Below the pieces are notes generated by a model. It saw nothing but the letters and a program-made list of their open reading frames with translations, ran no database searches and had not been told where the DNA came from. A DNA stretch of 64,000 bases from JAKAQB01 sp027320105. Its GTDB lineage: Bacteria; Actinomycetota; Acidimicrobiia; Acidimicrobiales; Palsa-688. Each line of letters starts with the position of its first letter. Within the stretch, counting starts at the first letter, position 1. The DNA is taken from NCBI GenBank assembly GCA_027320105.1, contig DAHVMA010000053.1:1-64000 (forward strand), read 5' to 3'. The translations under genes and the position numbers were made by a program. Below, piece by piece: positions 18,743-26,251 of the stretch.

Positions 18743-20007
18743 GCGCCGGCTCCGCGCCGGGCGCCGCTCGTTCCGCTCGTGGCGCTCGTGCCGGCGGGGC
18801 GGCGTCCCGCCGGCGTCTCGCCGCCCGGGCGCCCGATCGCGGACGGGAGGACCTCCCGTGTGGGCCGCCCGGCCACGAGCAGGACGATCGCATCGCAGCC
18901 GCCGCGCCCGGGCAGCACGCGCAGCGACGTCGCGCCGGGCACCTCGGCGGCGAGCCGTCCCGTCGCGACGCCCCAGCGGGAGAAGACCCAGACCGACCCA
19001 TCCCGCCGGTCCAGGGCGGCAGGCAGGGCCGGTCCGCACGTCCAGCGGCCGAGCACCACCACATCGCCGGGTGCGGACAGGGCCCAACGGCCTCCGTGGG
19101 CAGTGAAGACGCCGTGGCGCAGCCGCAGCGGCCCGCATCCGGCGTCGACGGCCGGGCACGGCACGCCAGGTGGCGGCGGGGGGCGACGCGCCGTTGCCTG
19201 GGGGCCGGTCCCCCGGCCTTGCACCGCCGGCCAGGCCGTCATCCAGCTCCCGATGCCGACGGCGACGAGCAGGCCGGCGAGGGTGGCGCCGGCGAGCACC
19301 TCGGGCCTGAGGACCCGTCTGCCAGCACCGCCGGGACGCGCACTGGGGGCCTCCCCCCGACGCGGGGCGGGCGGCTCCTGGGGGCCCGCCGGCTCCTGGG
19401 GGAGGCAGCCGGCCACGCCCGGCCCCACATCGGTGTGTCGGCCGCCCAGCACCGCCGGCAGCCGCGGCTCAGGCACCGCCCGGGCGAGGCGCGTCGCGAG
19501 GGTCCTTGCTGCCAGCGGCCGGCCGGGGTCGGCCGCCCGCCGTAGCACGCGACGAAGCGCTCGCGGTCCACGCGCCGGGACCTGGGCCGCCAGGGCCTCC
19601 GCCAGCACGCGCACGTCCCGGGCGGCGCGGACGGCGTCGGCGTCGGCGGCATCGCCGAAGCTGCAGAAGACTGGCCGGCCGGCGTCGTCGATCAGGACAT
19701 GGTCGGCGGTCGGCGCGCCGTGGACGATGCCCAGGTCGTGCAGGTCGGCGAGGATGGTGGCAGCGGCGGAACCAAGGCCGGCGAGCTCGGCCGGCGGGAG
19801 GGCGCCGCAATCCCGGAGGGTCCGTGCTCCCACCTCGCGGGTGCAGATGGAACCGTCACCCCCGGATGGGAGGGTGGCGACGACGCCGGGGTGTGCAGCC
19901 CGGCCCAGCCACCCCCGCTCCCGCTCCAGCCGCTCCGCGTCAGCGGGGCCCTCGGCCACCTTTCGGATCGCCGGGATGCCACTGATGAGCAGCGGGTGCA
20001 CGCGCAC
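18739..20007 (-). CDS. Membrane protein with a protein-kinase-like (pseudokinase) domain
   Basis: The 422-residue protein begins with a kinase-like fold: AIRKV could hold the N-lobe lysine, and LADLHDLGIVHGAPTADHVLID lines up with the catalytic loop. The HRD aspartate is replaced (HGA), and the DFG equivalent reads CSFGD, so phosphotransfer is unlikely. One transmembrane segment lies at about residues 238-262 (VLAGATLAGLLVAVGIGSW). The ~160-residue C-terminal part contains four cysteines and should be outside the cell. GTG 20007 is the first plausible start; later GTGs are possible. It is coupled to the LysM gene. Confidence 0.65.
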   Translation of the reverse strand: MRVHPLLISGIPAIRKVAEGPADAERLERERGWLGRAAHPGVVATLPSGGDGSICTREVGARTLRDCGALPPAELAGLGSAAATILADLHDLGIVHGAPTADHVLIDDAGRPVFCSFGDAADADAVRAARDVRVLAEALAAQVPARGPRALRRVLRRAADPGRPLAARTLATRLARAVPEPRLPAVLGGRHTDVGPGVAGCLPQEPAGPQEPPAPRRGEAPSARPGGAGRRVLRPEVLAGATLAGLLVAVGIGSWMTAWPAVQGRGTGPQATARRPPPPPGVPCPAVDAGCGPLRLRHGVFTAHGGRWALSAPGDVVVLGRWTCGPALPAALDRRDGSVWVFSRWGVATGRLAAEVPGATSLRVLPGRGGCDAIVLLVAGRPTREVLPSAIGRPGGETPAGRRPAGTSATSGTSGARRGAGA

Positions 20008-20051
20008 ACGATGAAACTACACGACAACCACCGCCAGTGGCAGTAGGAGCT

Positions 20052-20981
20052 TCAGCTCGAAGTGCGCCGGCCACCTGACGCCGCCCGGATGACGTCGCCC
20101 GCCGGCGGGTCGACGTGCGCCGGCGGCTCCTGCGTCGGCCCGTCCCGCCGGTGCAGGAGACGCAAGGACGCCACAACGAGGGCGACGAGGACGATGACGC
20201 CGATGACCAGCCCGGTCGCGCGGGGCGAGGCCGACAGCCAGCCCTGGAGCGTCGTCTGGAAGCTCTCGACCAGACGGACGGGCCCGGGCGTGGAGTTGGG
20301 GGCGACGGCATCGGCTGTCCAGTACAGGACGAGGTAGGCGCCGATGAGGCTCATGACGCCGCCGGCGACCCGGAGGAGGGCAGGCTGGGCCCGCCGGAGC
20401 CATCGCAACCGCAACTGCTGGGCTCCGACGCCGGCGAGGCTCACCGCGCAGATGACGAGACCCATGCCCAGCGCGTAGGCGAGGCCGTCCACGAGCCCGG
20501 CGGCGGCGCCATGCGTCGTGAACGACCCCACCACGGCGATGACGAACAGGGGCCACGCGCAGGCGAGGCTCGCCACAGCGTAGGTGACCCCGAACCCGAC
20601 CAGTGCCAACCCGCGCCGCCTGCCATTCCACAAGCGACGTTGCGGGACCGGGAGCTTGACACCCCGGCCGAGCAGCGTCCACAGCCCGAGCCCGGCGCAG
20701 GCGAGACCGAAGGGGACCATCACCCACGGCAGCCACCCGAAGGCAACGCCGGCGCCGGCCTTGGCGAGGGCGCCGAGAGCGGCGAAGATGACCACGAAGC
20801 CGGCCGTGACAGCGACGCCGGACCCGAGGGCCCGGACGATCCGTACCGGCAGCGGCGAGGCGGTCTCGCCGGCGCTCGAGAGCGTCAGGTAGGCGGGGAG
20901 CAGGGGAAACCCGCAGGGATTGACCGCTGCGACCAGCCCCACGGAGAAGGCGTAGAGCCCGAGCCCGGTGGCTGCATGCAC
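20052..20981 (-). CDS. CcdA/DsbD-type transmembrane thiol-disulfide transporter
   Basis: The 309-residue protein has six or more hydrophobic segments. The first carries the hallmark AAVNPCGFPLLPAYLTL, and the pairing cysteine lies in VASLACAWPLFV. CcdA-like proteins pass electrons from cytoplasmic thioredoxin to extracytoplasmic thiol proteins, for example in cytochrome c maturation. The C-terminal tail (RRDGPTQEPPAHVDPP) is hydrophilic. No ccsA/resB partner is visible in the window. It lies 44 bp upstream of the pseudokinase gene in the same direction, so co-transcription is possible. Confidence 0.85.
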   Translation of the reverse strand: MHAATGLGLYAFSVGLVAAVNPCGFPLLPAYLTLSSAGETASPLPVRIVRALGSGVAVTAGFVVIFAALGALAKAGAGVAFGWLPWVMVPFGLACAGLGLWTLLGRGVKLPVPQRRLWNGRRRGLALVGFGVTYAVASLACAWPLFVIAVVGSFTTHGAAAGLVDGLAYALGMGLVICAVSLAGVGAQQLRLRWLRRAQPALLRVAGGVMSLIGAYLVLYWTADAVAPNSTPGPVRLVESFQTTLQGWLSASPRATGLVIGVIVLVALVVASLRLLHRRDGPTQEPPAHVDPPAGDVIRAASGGRRTSS

Positions 20982-21230
20982 CTCGCCGAGCCTACCGGGG
21001 GCTCCCGGAGAGGTACGGCGTCACGCCGGCTGGGGGCCACGGGGCAGGTGACGAGCGCCTCGGCCTCGATGGCCGGCATCGACGTGGCCGAGGGCCGGTA
21101 GGGCCAGCCGATGATCCAGCCAGTGTAGGCGCCGCGGGACACCTGCGCCTTCTGAGAGCTCCTACTGCGGGGCGTTCATCCCTATCCGACGCCCCACCTT
21201 TGCCCGGGGACGGGCGGGCGGCCCGCCTTT

Positions 21231-21310
21231 CCGCGCGCGCCCGATCCAACCGCGCGCACAGACGGCGGTATGTCGTCCCCGGTGCGCGCGCTTCACCGGA
21301 GTGCGCGCGG
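21231..21310. repeat. 80-bp four-module GCGCGC element, copy A
   Basis: Four GCGCGC-containing modules start at offsets 0, 18, 52 and about 71. Modules one and two are oriented opposite to three and four, so the outer parts form an inverted repeat. The centre is GACGGCGGTATGTCGTCC, itself partly palindromic. A second copy with the same offsets and total length lies at 29199-29278 beyond the other end of the pilus locus. The identity is confined to the modules and the core, as expected of a bound or folded element rather than coding DNA. Confidence 0.75.
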
Positions 21311-21457
21311 AACAGGGGTCCGGACCCCGCCTCGGCGGTGCGTTCGCCACACCTGGAAGCGCCCCGACATCGCAGCGCGGCGGGCTTTCCTCGCGTTGTG
21401 CTGAGTACCGCCCCTACTGCAGAGACGTCTACTAGTGGGAGGGCACGCCTGTCGGTA

Positions 21458-21471
21458 GCTTCCCGGGAAGC
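21458..21471. promoter_or_regulatory. 14-bp perfect palindrome before tadA
   Basis: GCTTCCCGGGAAGC is a perfect palindrome located 25 bp upstream of the tadA ATG and 8 bp before its ribosome site. It is a candidate operator or 5'-UTR hairpin for the pilus operon. Confidence 0.4.
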
Positions 21472-21495
21472 GCACGCCGAAGGAGGTGGTCCGGC

Positions 21496-22818
21496 ATGGA
21501 CGGCCTGGGAGGCCCCGGTTGGGGATCGCCACTGCTCGCCATCGAACGCGCCGTCCAGGATCGGGCCAAGGACCTCGCCCTCGACATGCACGACCCCGGT
21601 GCCGCCTCGGAGCTGCGGGCGCTGGTCGACGAGGAGATCGCCCGCTGGCGCGCCGACTACTTGCGCGGCCGCCGGGCTTTCGACCTCGCCGAGCCGGACC
21701 GCACCGCACAGCGCGCCGTCCGCAACCTCGTCGGCTACGGCCCGCTGCAGCCCCTCCTCGACGATCCCGACGTGTGGGAGATCGAGGTGAACGCGCCCGA
21801 CGCCATCTTCGTGCGCCGGCACCGGGGCGACAGTGGCTATCACGATGAGGTCTTCCACGACGACGACCACGTCGTCCGGGTGCTCACCAAGATCCTCGAT
21901 GATTCCGGCCGGTCGCACCGCAAGCTCGACCCGGCCGAGGGTCTGCAGGACGCCCAGCTCGACACCGGAGCGCGCCTCCACATCGTCCACGCCGACATAG
22001 GCAGGGACGCCCACGTCCTGGTGAACGTGAGGAAGTTCACCGGGTTGGGGTTGCGCACCGTGGCCGAGCTCGTCGAGCGCGACATGCTCGACGCGGCCAC
22101 GGCGGGCTTCTTGCGTGCCTGCGTGCGGGCCGGCCTGTCGATCCTCGTGGCCGGACCGCCCGGGTCCGGCAAGACCACCCTGCTGTCGTGTCTCGCCGCC
22201 GAGCTCGATCCGGCGTTGCGGGTGGTGATCGCGGAAGAAGTTTTCGAAACCGACTGCGACCTGCCAAACGTCGCCCACATGCAGACGCGGCCGGCGAGGC
22301 CGGACCGGCCGGCGGTGGACCTCCGCCGGCTGGTCGCGGGGTTCCTGCGCATGGCGCCGGACGTGGCCATCGTCGGGGAGGTCCGTGACCGCGAGGCCAT
22401 GCCGCTGTTGTTGACCCTCTCGTCGGGGGTGCAGGGCTTCACGACCATCCACGCCGGCTCCGCCCGCCAGGCGTTGTCGCGGCTGCGGTTCGTCGCCGCC
22501 CTGGCGGACAACCGGGAGCTGACGCTGCCGGCGCTGTCGGCTCTCGTGAGCGAGGCGGTGGATGTGGTCGTGCACTGCTCGCGCGTCGAGGGCGTGCCCC
22601 GGGTGACCGAGGTCGTCGCCGTCGAGGACCTGAACGTCGGCGCAGAGAGCGTCGCTTTCACCACCACCACGGTCTACGACCGGCCCCGCCGGCGGGCGTC
22701 GCTCGCGTGGACCGGGAACCTCCCTGTCCGCGCCGCCCGGGCCTTGGAGCTGGCCGGCTACGACGTGCGGGCACTGGTCGGCGCCGACACGGGCCCCCAG
22801 CTGGTGGGTCAGCGGTGA
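21496..22818 (+). CDS. tadA: Pilus assembly secretion ATPase TadA/CpaF
   Basis: A type II/IV secretion ATPase that powers Flp/Tad pilus assembly at the cytoplasmic membrane. The Walker A is GPPGSGKTT near residue 219. The Walker B is VAIVGEVRDREA and the His box is TTIHAGSARQAL. The N-terminal part has the CpaF signature LVGYGPLQPLLDDPDVWEIEVNAP. The 440-residue length is typical. ATG 21496 follows AAGGAGG with 9-nt spacing. Its TGA overlaps the GTG start of tadB. Confidence 0.95.
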   Translation: MDGLGGPGWGSPLLAIERAVQDRAKDLALDMHDPGAASELRALVDEEIARWRADYLRGRRAFDLAEPDRTAQRAVRNLVGYGPLQPLLDDPDVWEIEVNAPDAIFVRRHRGDSGYHDEVFHDDDHVVRVLTKILDDSGRSHRKLDPAEGLQDAQLDTGARLHIVHADIGRDAHVLVNVRKFTGLGLRTVAELVERDMLDAATAGFLRACVRAGLSILVAGPPGSGKTTLLSCLAAELDPALRVVIAEEVFETDCDLPNVAHMQTRPARPDRPAVDLRRLVAGFLRMAPDVAIVGEVRDREAMPLLLTLSSGVQGFTTIHAGSARQALSRLRFVAALADNRELTLPALSALVSEAVDVVVHCSRVEGVPRVTEVVAVEDLNVGAESVAFTTTTVYDRPRRRASLAWTGNLPVRAARALELAGYDVRALVGADTGPQLVGQR

Positions 22819-23714
22819 TCGGCGTGGTGGCGGCCGCCATGGCTGCCTACGGGGCGTTCCTGGTGTTCACGGCGGTGGCGCTCGGATGGAGGGGCGTGGG
22901 CGTCGGTCCGGCGCTGGGCACCCGGAGGCCGCCCACGGCGCGGGCCTGGCTGGCCCGAGCCGGTCTGGGCGACACCACGGTCGGCCGGCTGGTCGCCGCG
23001 GTCCTCGCTGTCGTCGCCGCGTCCGCCGGCCTCGGGTACGTCGTCTTCGGGGGGGTGTTGCCGGCGGCGGCCATTGCCGTGTTCGCCGGGTCGTTCCCCG
23101 TTGCAGCGGCCCGCGGCCGGCGCCGCCGGCGGCTGGGCGCCGCCGCTGAGGCGTGGCCGAGGATGCTGGAGGAGCTCCGGCTGCTGACCGCTTCGGCGGG
23201 TCGGTCGATCCCCCAAGCACTGTTCGAGGTCGGTCGGCGGGCGCCGGCCGAGCTGCGGCCGGCGTTCGACCAGGCGGAGCGGGAGTGGCTCCTCACGACG
23301 GACTTCGAGCGGACCTTGGCGGTCCTGAAGGGCCGGATGGTCGACCCGACCGCTGACGTGGTGGCCGAGACGCTCCTCGTCGCCCACGAGGTGGGGGGTG
23401 GGAGCCTCGACCGCCAGCTCGCCGAGCTCGTCGAGGACCGCCTGGCCGACCAGCAGGGCCGAAAGGACGCGCTGAGCAAGCAGGCCGGTGTGCGCTTCGC
23501 ACGCACCTTCGTGCTGCTGGTGCCGGCCGGGATGGCCCTTGCCGGCTTGTCCATCGGCACAGGCCGTACGGCCTATGCCAGCACGGCCGGCCAGGTCGCC
23601 GTTGTCGTCGCCGTGCTCGCGGTGGTCGCCTGCTGGGCATGGTCGGGTCGGCTGATGCGCCTTCCCCCCGAACGAAGGGTCTTCGCCGGCCGGGACGGCG
23701 GGGTGGGCCGGTGA
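22815..23714 (+). CDS. tadB: TadB-like pilus assembly platform protein
   Basis: A 299-residue T2SF-domain protein. N-terminal membrane segments (VVAAAMAAYGAFLVFTAVAL, AVLAVVAASAGLGYVVFGGVLPAAA) are followed by a cytoplasmic helical T2SF domain (WPRMLEELRLLTASAGRSIPQAL ... EVGGGSLDRQLAEL). Two C-terminal membrane segments complete it. It forms the inner-membrane platform with TadC for pilin extraction. GTG 22815 overlaps the tadA stop by GTGA. Confidence 0.88.
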   Translation: MIGVVAAAMAAYGAFLVFTAVALGWRGVGVGPALGTRRPPTARAWLARAGLGDTTVGRLVAAVLAVVAASAGLGYVVFGGVLPAAAIAVFAGSFPVAAARGRRRRRLGAAAEAWPRMLEELRLLTASAGRSIPQALFEVGRRAPAELRPAFDQAEREWLLTTDFERTLAVLKGRMVDPTADVVAETLLVAHEVGGGSLDRQLAELVEDRLADQQGRKDALSKQAGVRFARTFVLLVPAGMALAGLSIGTGRTAYASTAGQVAVVVAVLAVVACWAWSGRLMRLPPERRVFAGRDGGVGR

Positions 23715-24610
23715 CCCGCCTCCTGGTCGCTGCCGGCCTGCTGCTCTGGGCGGGCACGGCGCTGCTGCTGACGGGGTGGACCCGCTTGGCACGCCTGCCG
23801 CTCAGCGAACGGCTTGCGCCTTTCCACCCAGTAGCGCCGAGCGCCGCCATCCGCCCGCGTCCCGCCGCGTCGAGCGGCCAGCTGATGCGCTCCGCTGCCC
23901 AGGCGTTGGGCGACCGCCTGGCAGCCGTCGCCGGTGTCGACGAGCCGCTCGGGGTGCGGCTGCGCCGGGTGCACTCGCCCCTCGATGTGGTGGCGTTCCG
24001 CACCAGGCAGGTCGGGTGGATGGGTGCCGGCCTGGCCCTCGGCCTGGTCGTCGGCGCCGTCGGGGCTCCCGTACCGCTGGCCGTGCTGGCGTTGGCCGGC
24101 GGCCCGGTGCTGGCGTTCCTCGTCGTCGAGCAGCGGCTGAGCGAAGCGTCCCGACGCTGGCAGGACCGGGTGGCACGGGAGCTGCCTGTCGTCGCCGAGC
24201 AACTGGCCATGCTCATCAACGCCGGCTACTCGCTGGGCGCGGCCGTCAACCGCCTGGCTGTCCGCGGCGACGGATGCTGTGCCACCGACCTGCGGGTCGT
24301 CGCGAACCGCATCCGCCACGGCGTCGGCGAGACCGCCGCCTTGCGGGAGTGGGCGCAGGTGGTGCGGGTCGATGCCGTCGACCGGCTCGTCGGCATGCTC
24401 GCCCTCCACGCGGAGGCTCCCGATCTCGGGCGGCTCGTGAGCGCCGAGGCCCGCCAGAGCCGGCGGGACCTGCAGCGCCGCACGACGGAGCTGATCGAGC
24501 GACGGGCCGAGCAGGTCTGGATCCCGGTGAGCGTCTCGACCCTGGTGCCGGGCGTGATCCTGCTGGCCGTGCCGTTCCTCGCCGCCCTGCGGCTCTTCGC
24601 AAACGCCTGA
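23711..24610 (+). CDS. tadC: TadC-like pilus assembly platform protein
   Basis: The second T2SF protein of the locus, also 299 residues. It has N-terminal membrane segments (LLVAAGLLLWAGTALLL; VGWMGAGLALGLVVGAVG), the T2SF helical domain (RELPVVAEQLAMLINAGYSLGAAVNRL ... LREWAQVVRVDAVDRLV) and a hydrophobic C-terminal segment (STLVPGVILLAVPFLAALRLF). GTG 23711 overlaps the tadB TGA. The equal length to TadB is consistent with an old duplication, but sequence identity is low by eye. Confidence 0.87.
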   Translation: MTRLLVAAGLLLWAGTALLLTGWTRLARLPLSERLAPFHPVAPSAAIRPRPAASSGQLMRSAAQALGDRLAAVAGVDEPLGVRLRRVHSPLDVVAFRTRQVGWMGAGLALGLVVGAVGAPVPLAVLALAGGPVLAFLVVEQRLSEASRRWQDRVARELPVVAEQLAMLINAGYSLGAAVNRLAVRGDGCCATDLRVVANRIRHGVGETAALREWAQVVRVDAVDRLVGMLALHAEAPDLGRLVSAEARQSRRDLQRRTTELIERRAEQVWIPVSVSTLVPGVILLAVPFLAALRLFANA

Positions 24611-24639
24611 AGGAGCACACCAAACAGAAAGGACAACTC

Positions 24640-24891
24640 ATGTCCCTGCCCGCCCACCCTGCCTCTCCCTCCGCACCGCCCGCCGGCCGATCGCCGGCGC
24701 TGGCCCCGCCCCGGCTCCGACGGGACGAGCGCGGTGAAGGAGTGATCTCCGCCGCCATCGCGGTGCTCGTGATGGCGTTCATCGGGGTCGGGATGTGGGT
24801 CGCGTTCAACGCCACGTTCAACAACGCCGCCAAGACCATCAACAACCAGGTCAACTGCATCGGGAGCACCAACGCCGGCACGTCGTGCTGA
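24640..24891 (+). CDS. Short Flp-type pilin-like protein
   Basis: The 83-residue protein has a proline-rich N-terminus, then RRDERGEGVISAAIAVLVMAF: a charged stretch, a glycine just before glutamate, and one long hydrophobic helix. That is the class III/IV prepilin pattern, with cleavage probably after the glycine of RGE or GEG. The mature part ends in two cysteines (NCIGSTNAGTSC) that could form a disulfide. AAAGGA precedes ATG 24640. It is the likely major or minor pilin of the tad system; no other small pilin is present. Confidence 0.7.
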   Translation: MSLPAHPASPSAPPAGRSPALAPPRLRRDERGEGVISAAIAVLVMAFIGVGMWVAFNATFNNAAKTINNQVNCIGSTNAGTSC

Positions 24892-25267
24892 CCAGGGGGG
24901 CACGGCGGTAGTCGGGACCATCGTCGGGTTCGCCATCTTCCTGACGCTGCTGCTGTTCTGCGCGCAGGTCCTGGTGCACCTCTACGCCACGTCGATGGTG
25001 ACCGCCGCTGCCACCGACGCGGCCGACGCCGTCGCCCAGGCCGGCGGCGCGCCCTCGGCCGTACCTGCTGCCCAGGCGGATGCGACGGCCAGCCTGGGCG
25101 GTTGGGGCGCCGCCCACACCCGCTTCGAGTGGTTGGCCGTAGGTCCCGATGTGGTCCAGCTCCGCGTGGTCGCCGAGAGCCCGGGGTTCGTGCTGCTGCC
25201 CGGGGTGTCACGGGTCATCCGCCGCACCGTCACCGTCCGCACGGAGGTCTTCCGTGGCGCGCCGTGA
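24885..25267 (+). CDS. TadE-like pseudopilin; start and frame uncertain (possible 1-nt indel in a G6 run)
   Basis: The frame encodes a TadE-like N-terminal membrane helix (VGTIVGFAIFLTLLLFCAQVL) and a ~75-residue pilin-like domain. However, no ATG, GTG or TTG precedes the helix; the first in-frame start (GTG 24974) would cut it in half. A GTG at 24885 overlaps the pilin stop but is in another frame. One extra G in the G6 run at 24895-24900 would join them, giving VLTRGGTAVVG. Either the sequence lost one G, or a -1 slip or a non-standard start is used. The stop overlaps the next gene. Confidence 0.55.
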
Positions 25268-25706
25268 CGGGCCGCCGCGCGAAGACGGCTTCGTCGGTGG
25301 GTTCGAGGGGCTGCTGTTCGGGGTGCTCGTGTTCGTCGTTGGCGGTCTCATCGTCGCCTACGCCTGGGCGGTGGTCGACACGAAGCTGGCGGTCGCCGAC
25401 GCGGCGCGCCTGGCGGCCAGGGAGTACGTCCAGGCGCCTGATGCCTCCTCCGCTGCGACCGCAGCCGTGCAGGCGGCCGAGCAGTCGTTGCAGGGATGGG
25501 GGCGTGACCCCTTGCGGGCGGCGGTGTCGGTCAGCGGCGGGTTCGCCAGGTGCGCCCGGGTGACAGTCACGGTCCGATATCCGGCACCGTTGCTGGAGTT
25601 GCCCTGGGTGGGGCGGCTGGGCGCGGGGGGCGATGTCGGTGCGCAGCAGTCGGAACTGGTGGACCCGTTCCGCTCCGGGCTCCCCGGGACGGCGACATGC
25701 GGGTGA
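25254..25706 (+). CDS. TadE-like pseudopilin
   Basis: A 150-residue protein with a basic/acidic N-terminus, one membrane helix (GLLFGVLVFVVGGLIVAYAWAVV) and a pseudopilin-like domain. The early EDGFVGGFEG replaces the usual RGxxxVE of TadE. GTG 25254 overlaps the preceding gene by 14 bp. TadE-like proteins are minor pilins of the Tad apparatus. The C-terminal end carries CxxV and TATCG cysteines. Confidence 0.65.
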   Translation: MARRDGPPREDGFVGGFEGLLFGVLVFVVGGLIVAYAWAVVDTKLAVADAARLAAREYVQAPDASSAATAAVQAAEQSLQGWGRDPLRAAVSVSGGFARCARVTVTVRYPAPLLELPWVGRLGAGGDVGAQQSELVDPFRSGLPGTATCG

Positions 25707-26164
25707 GGACCGAACGAGGCAGCGTCATGGTCCTCGTTCCCGTTGGGATCCTGGTGCTGCTGCTCCTCGCGGCCATGGCGGTGGACGCCGCCACTGCGGT
25801 GCTCGGGCAGCGCCAGCTCGCCAACGCCTTGGCCGTCGCGGCCGACGACGCCGCCACCGCAGGGATGAACGACAGGGTCTTCTACACCACTGGGGCGGTG
25901 GTGCTCGACCCGGCGTCGACGGGGGTGGCGGTGTGTGCGGCGCTGGCGGCGCAGGGGATGGGAACCCTGCACGACCTCCAGCTGAGCATCGGCGTAGACG
26001 GCCCGGTCGTGACGGTGAGCGGGAGGGCGGTGGTGGACGGCGTCTTCGGCGGGGCGATCCCTGGATTCGCCCGGTGGCCGGTGGCTGCCACGGCGACGGC
26101 CACGGCGGAGTCCGCTCGGCAGCCACCCCCCTCCCCGGTCCCCACCTCGCCGGCAGCGTGTTGA
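25697..26164 (+). CDS. TadG-like pilus protein (pilus assembly, TadE/TadG family)
   Basis: A 155-residue protein starting MRVRTERGSVMVLVPVGILVLLLLAAMAVDAA, the typical TadG N-terminus with one membrane helix. A domain rich in short beta-type repeats and a C-terminal proline stretch follow. It is far shorter than full TadG (usually with a VWA domain), so it is the TadG N-terminal type only. ATG 25697 overlaps the previous stop by 10 bp. It is the last plus-strand gene of the locus. Confidence 0.7.
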   Translation: MRVRTERGSVMVLVPVGILVLLLLAAMAVDAATAVLGQRQLANALAVAADDAATAGMNDRVFYTTGAVVLDPASTGVAVCAALAAQGMGTLHDLQLSIGVDGPVVTVSGRAVVDGVFGGAIPGFARWPVAATATATAESARQPPPSPVPTSPAAC

Positions 26165-26251
26165 CCGGCGACGGGCTGACTGCCTGAGACCGCCTGGCCG
26201 GCCAGCCTGCGACCGCCTGGGTGGGCAGGGTGGCGGCGCCGTGGAGGATCG
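26165..26251. terminator. Convergent spacer with a GC-rich palindrome
   Basis: Between the stop codons of the TadG-like and CpaE-like genes lies CTGGCCGGCCAG, a perfect 12-bp palindrome near 26197-26208, plus GC-rich direct repeats of GACCGCCTGG. It could end transcription from both sides; there is no T-tract. Confidence 0.35.

Larger units (their letters stand above)
20982..21495. other. Divergent intergenic region upstream of the pilus locus
   Basis: This 514-bp gene-free stretch separates the CcdA-like gene from tadA. It contains an 80-bp four-module GCGCGC element (21231-21310), a 14-bp palindrome (21458-21471) and the tadA ribosome site AAGGAGG (21480-21486). A minus-strand open frame at 20885-21142 exists but overlaps the CcdA start and resembles nothing I know. 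No tRNA or riboswitch is seen. Confidence 0.6.

Noticed and set aside
20885..21142. Minus-strand 85-aa frame overlapping the CcdA start
   Set aside because: Overlaps a well-supported start in another frame, resembles no family, and has no clear ribosome site.
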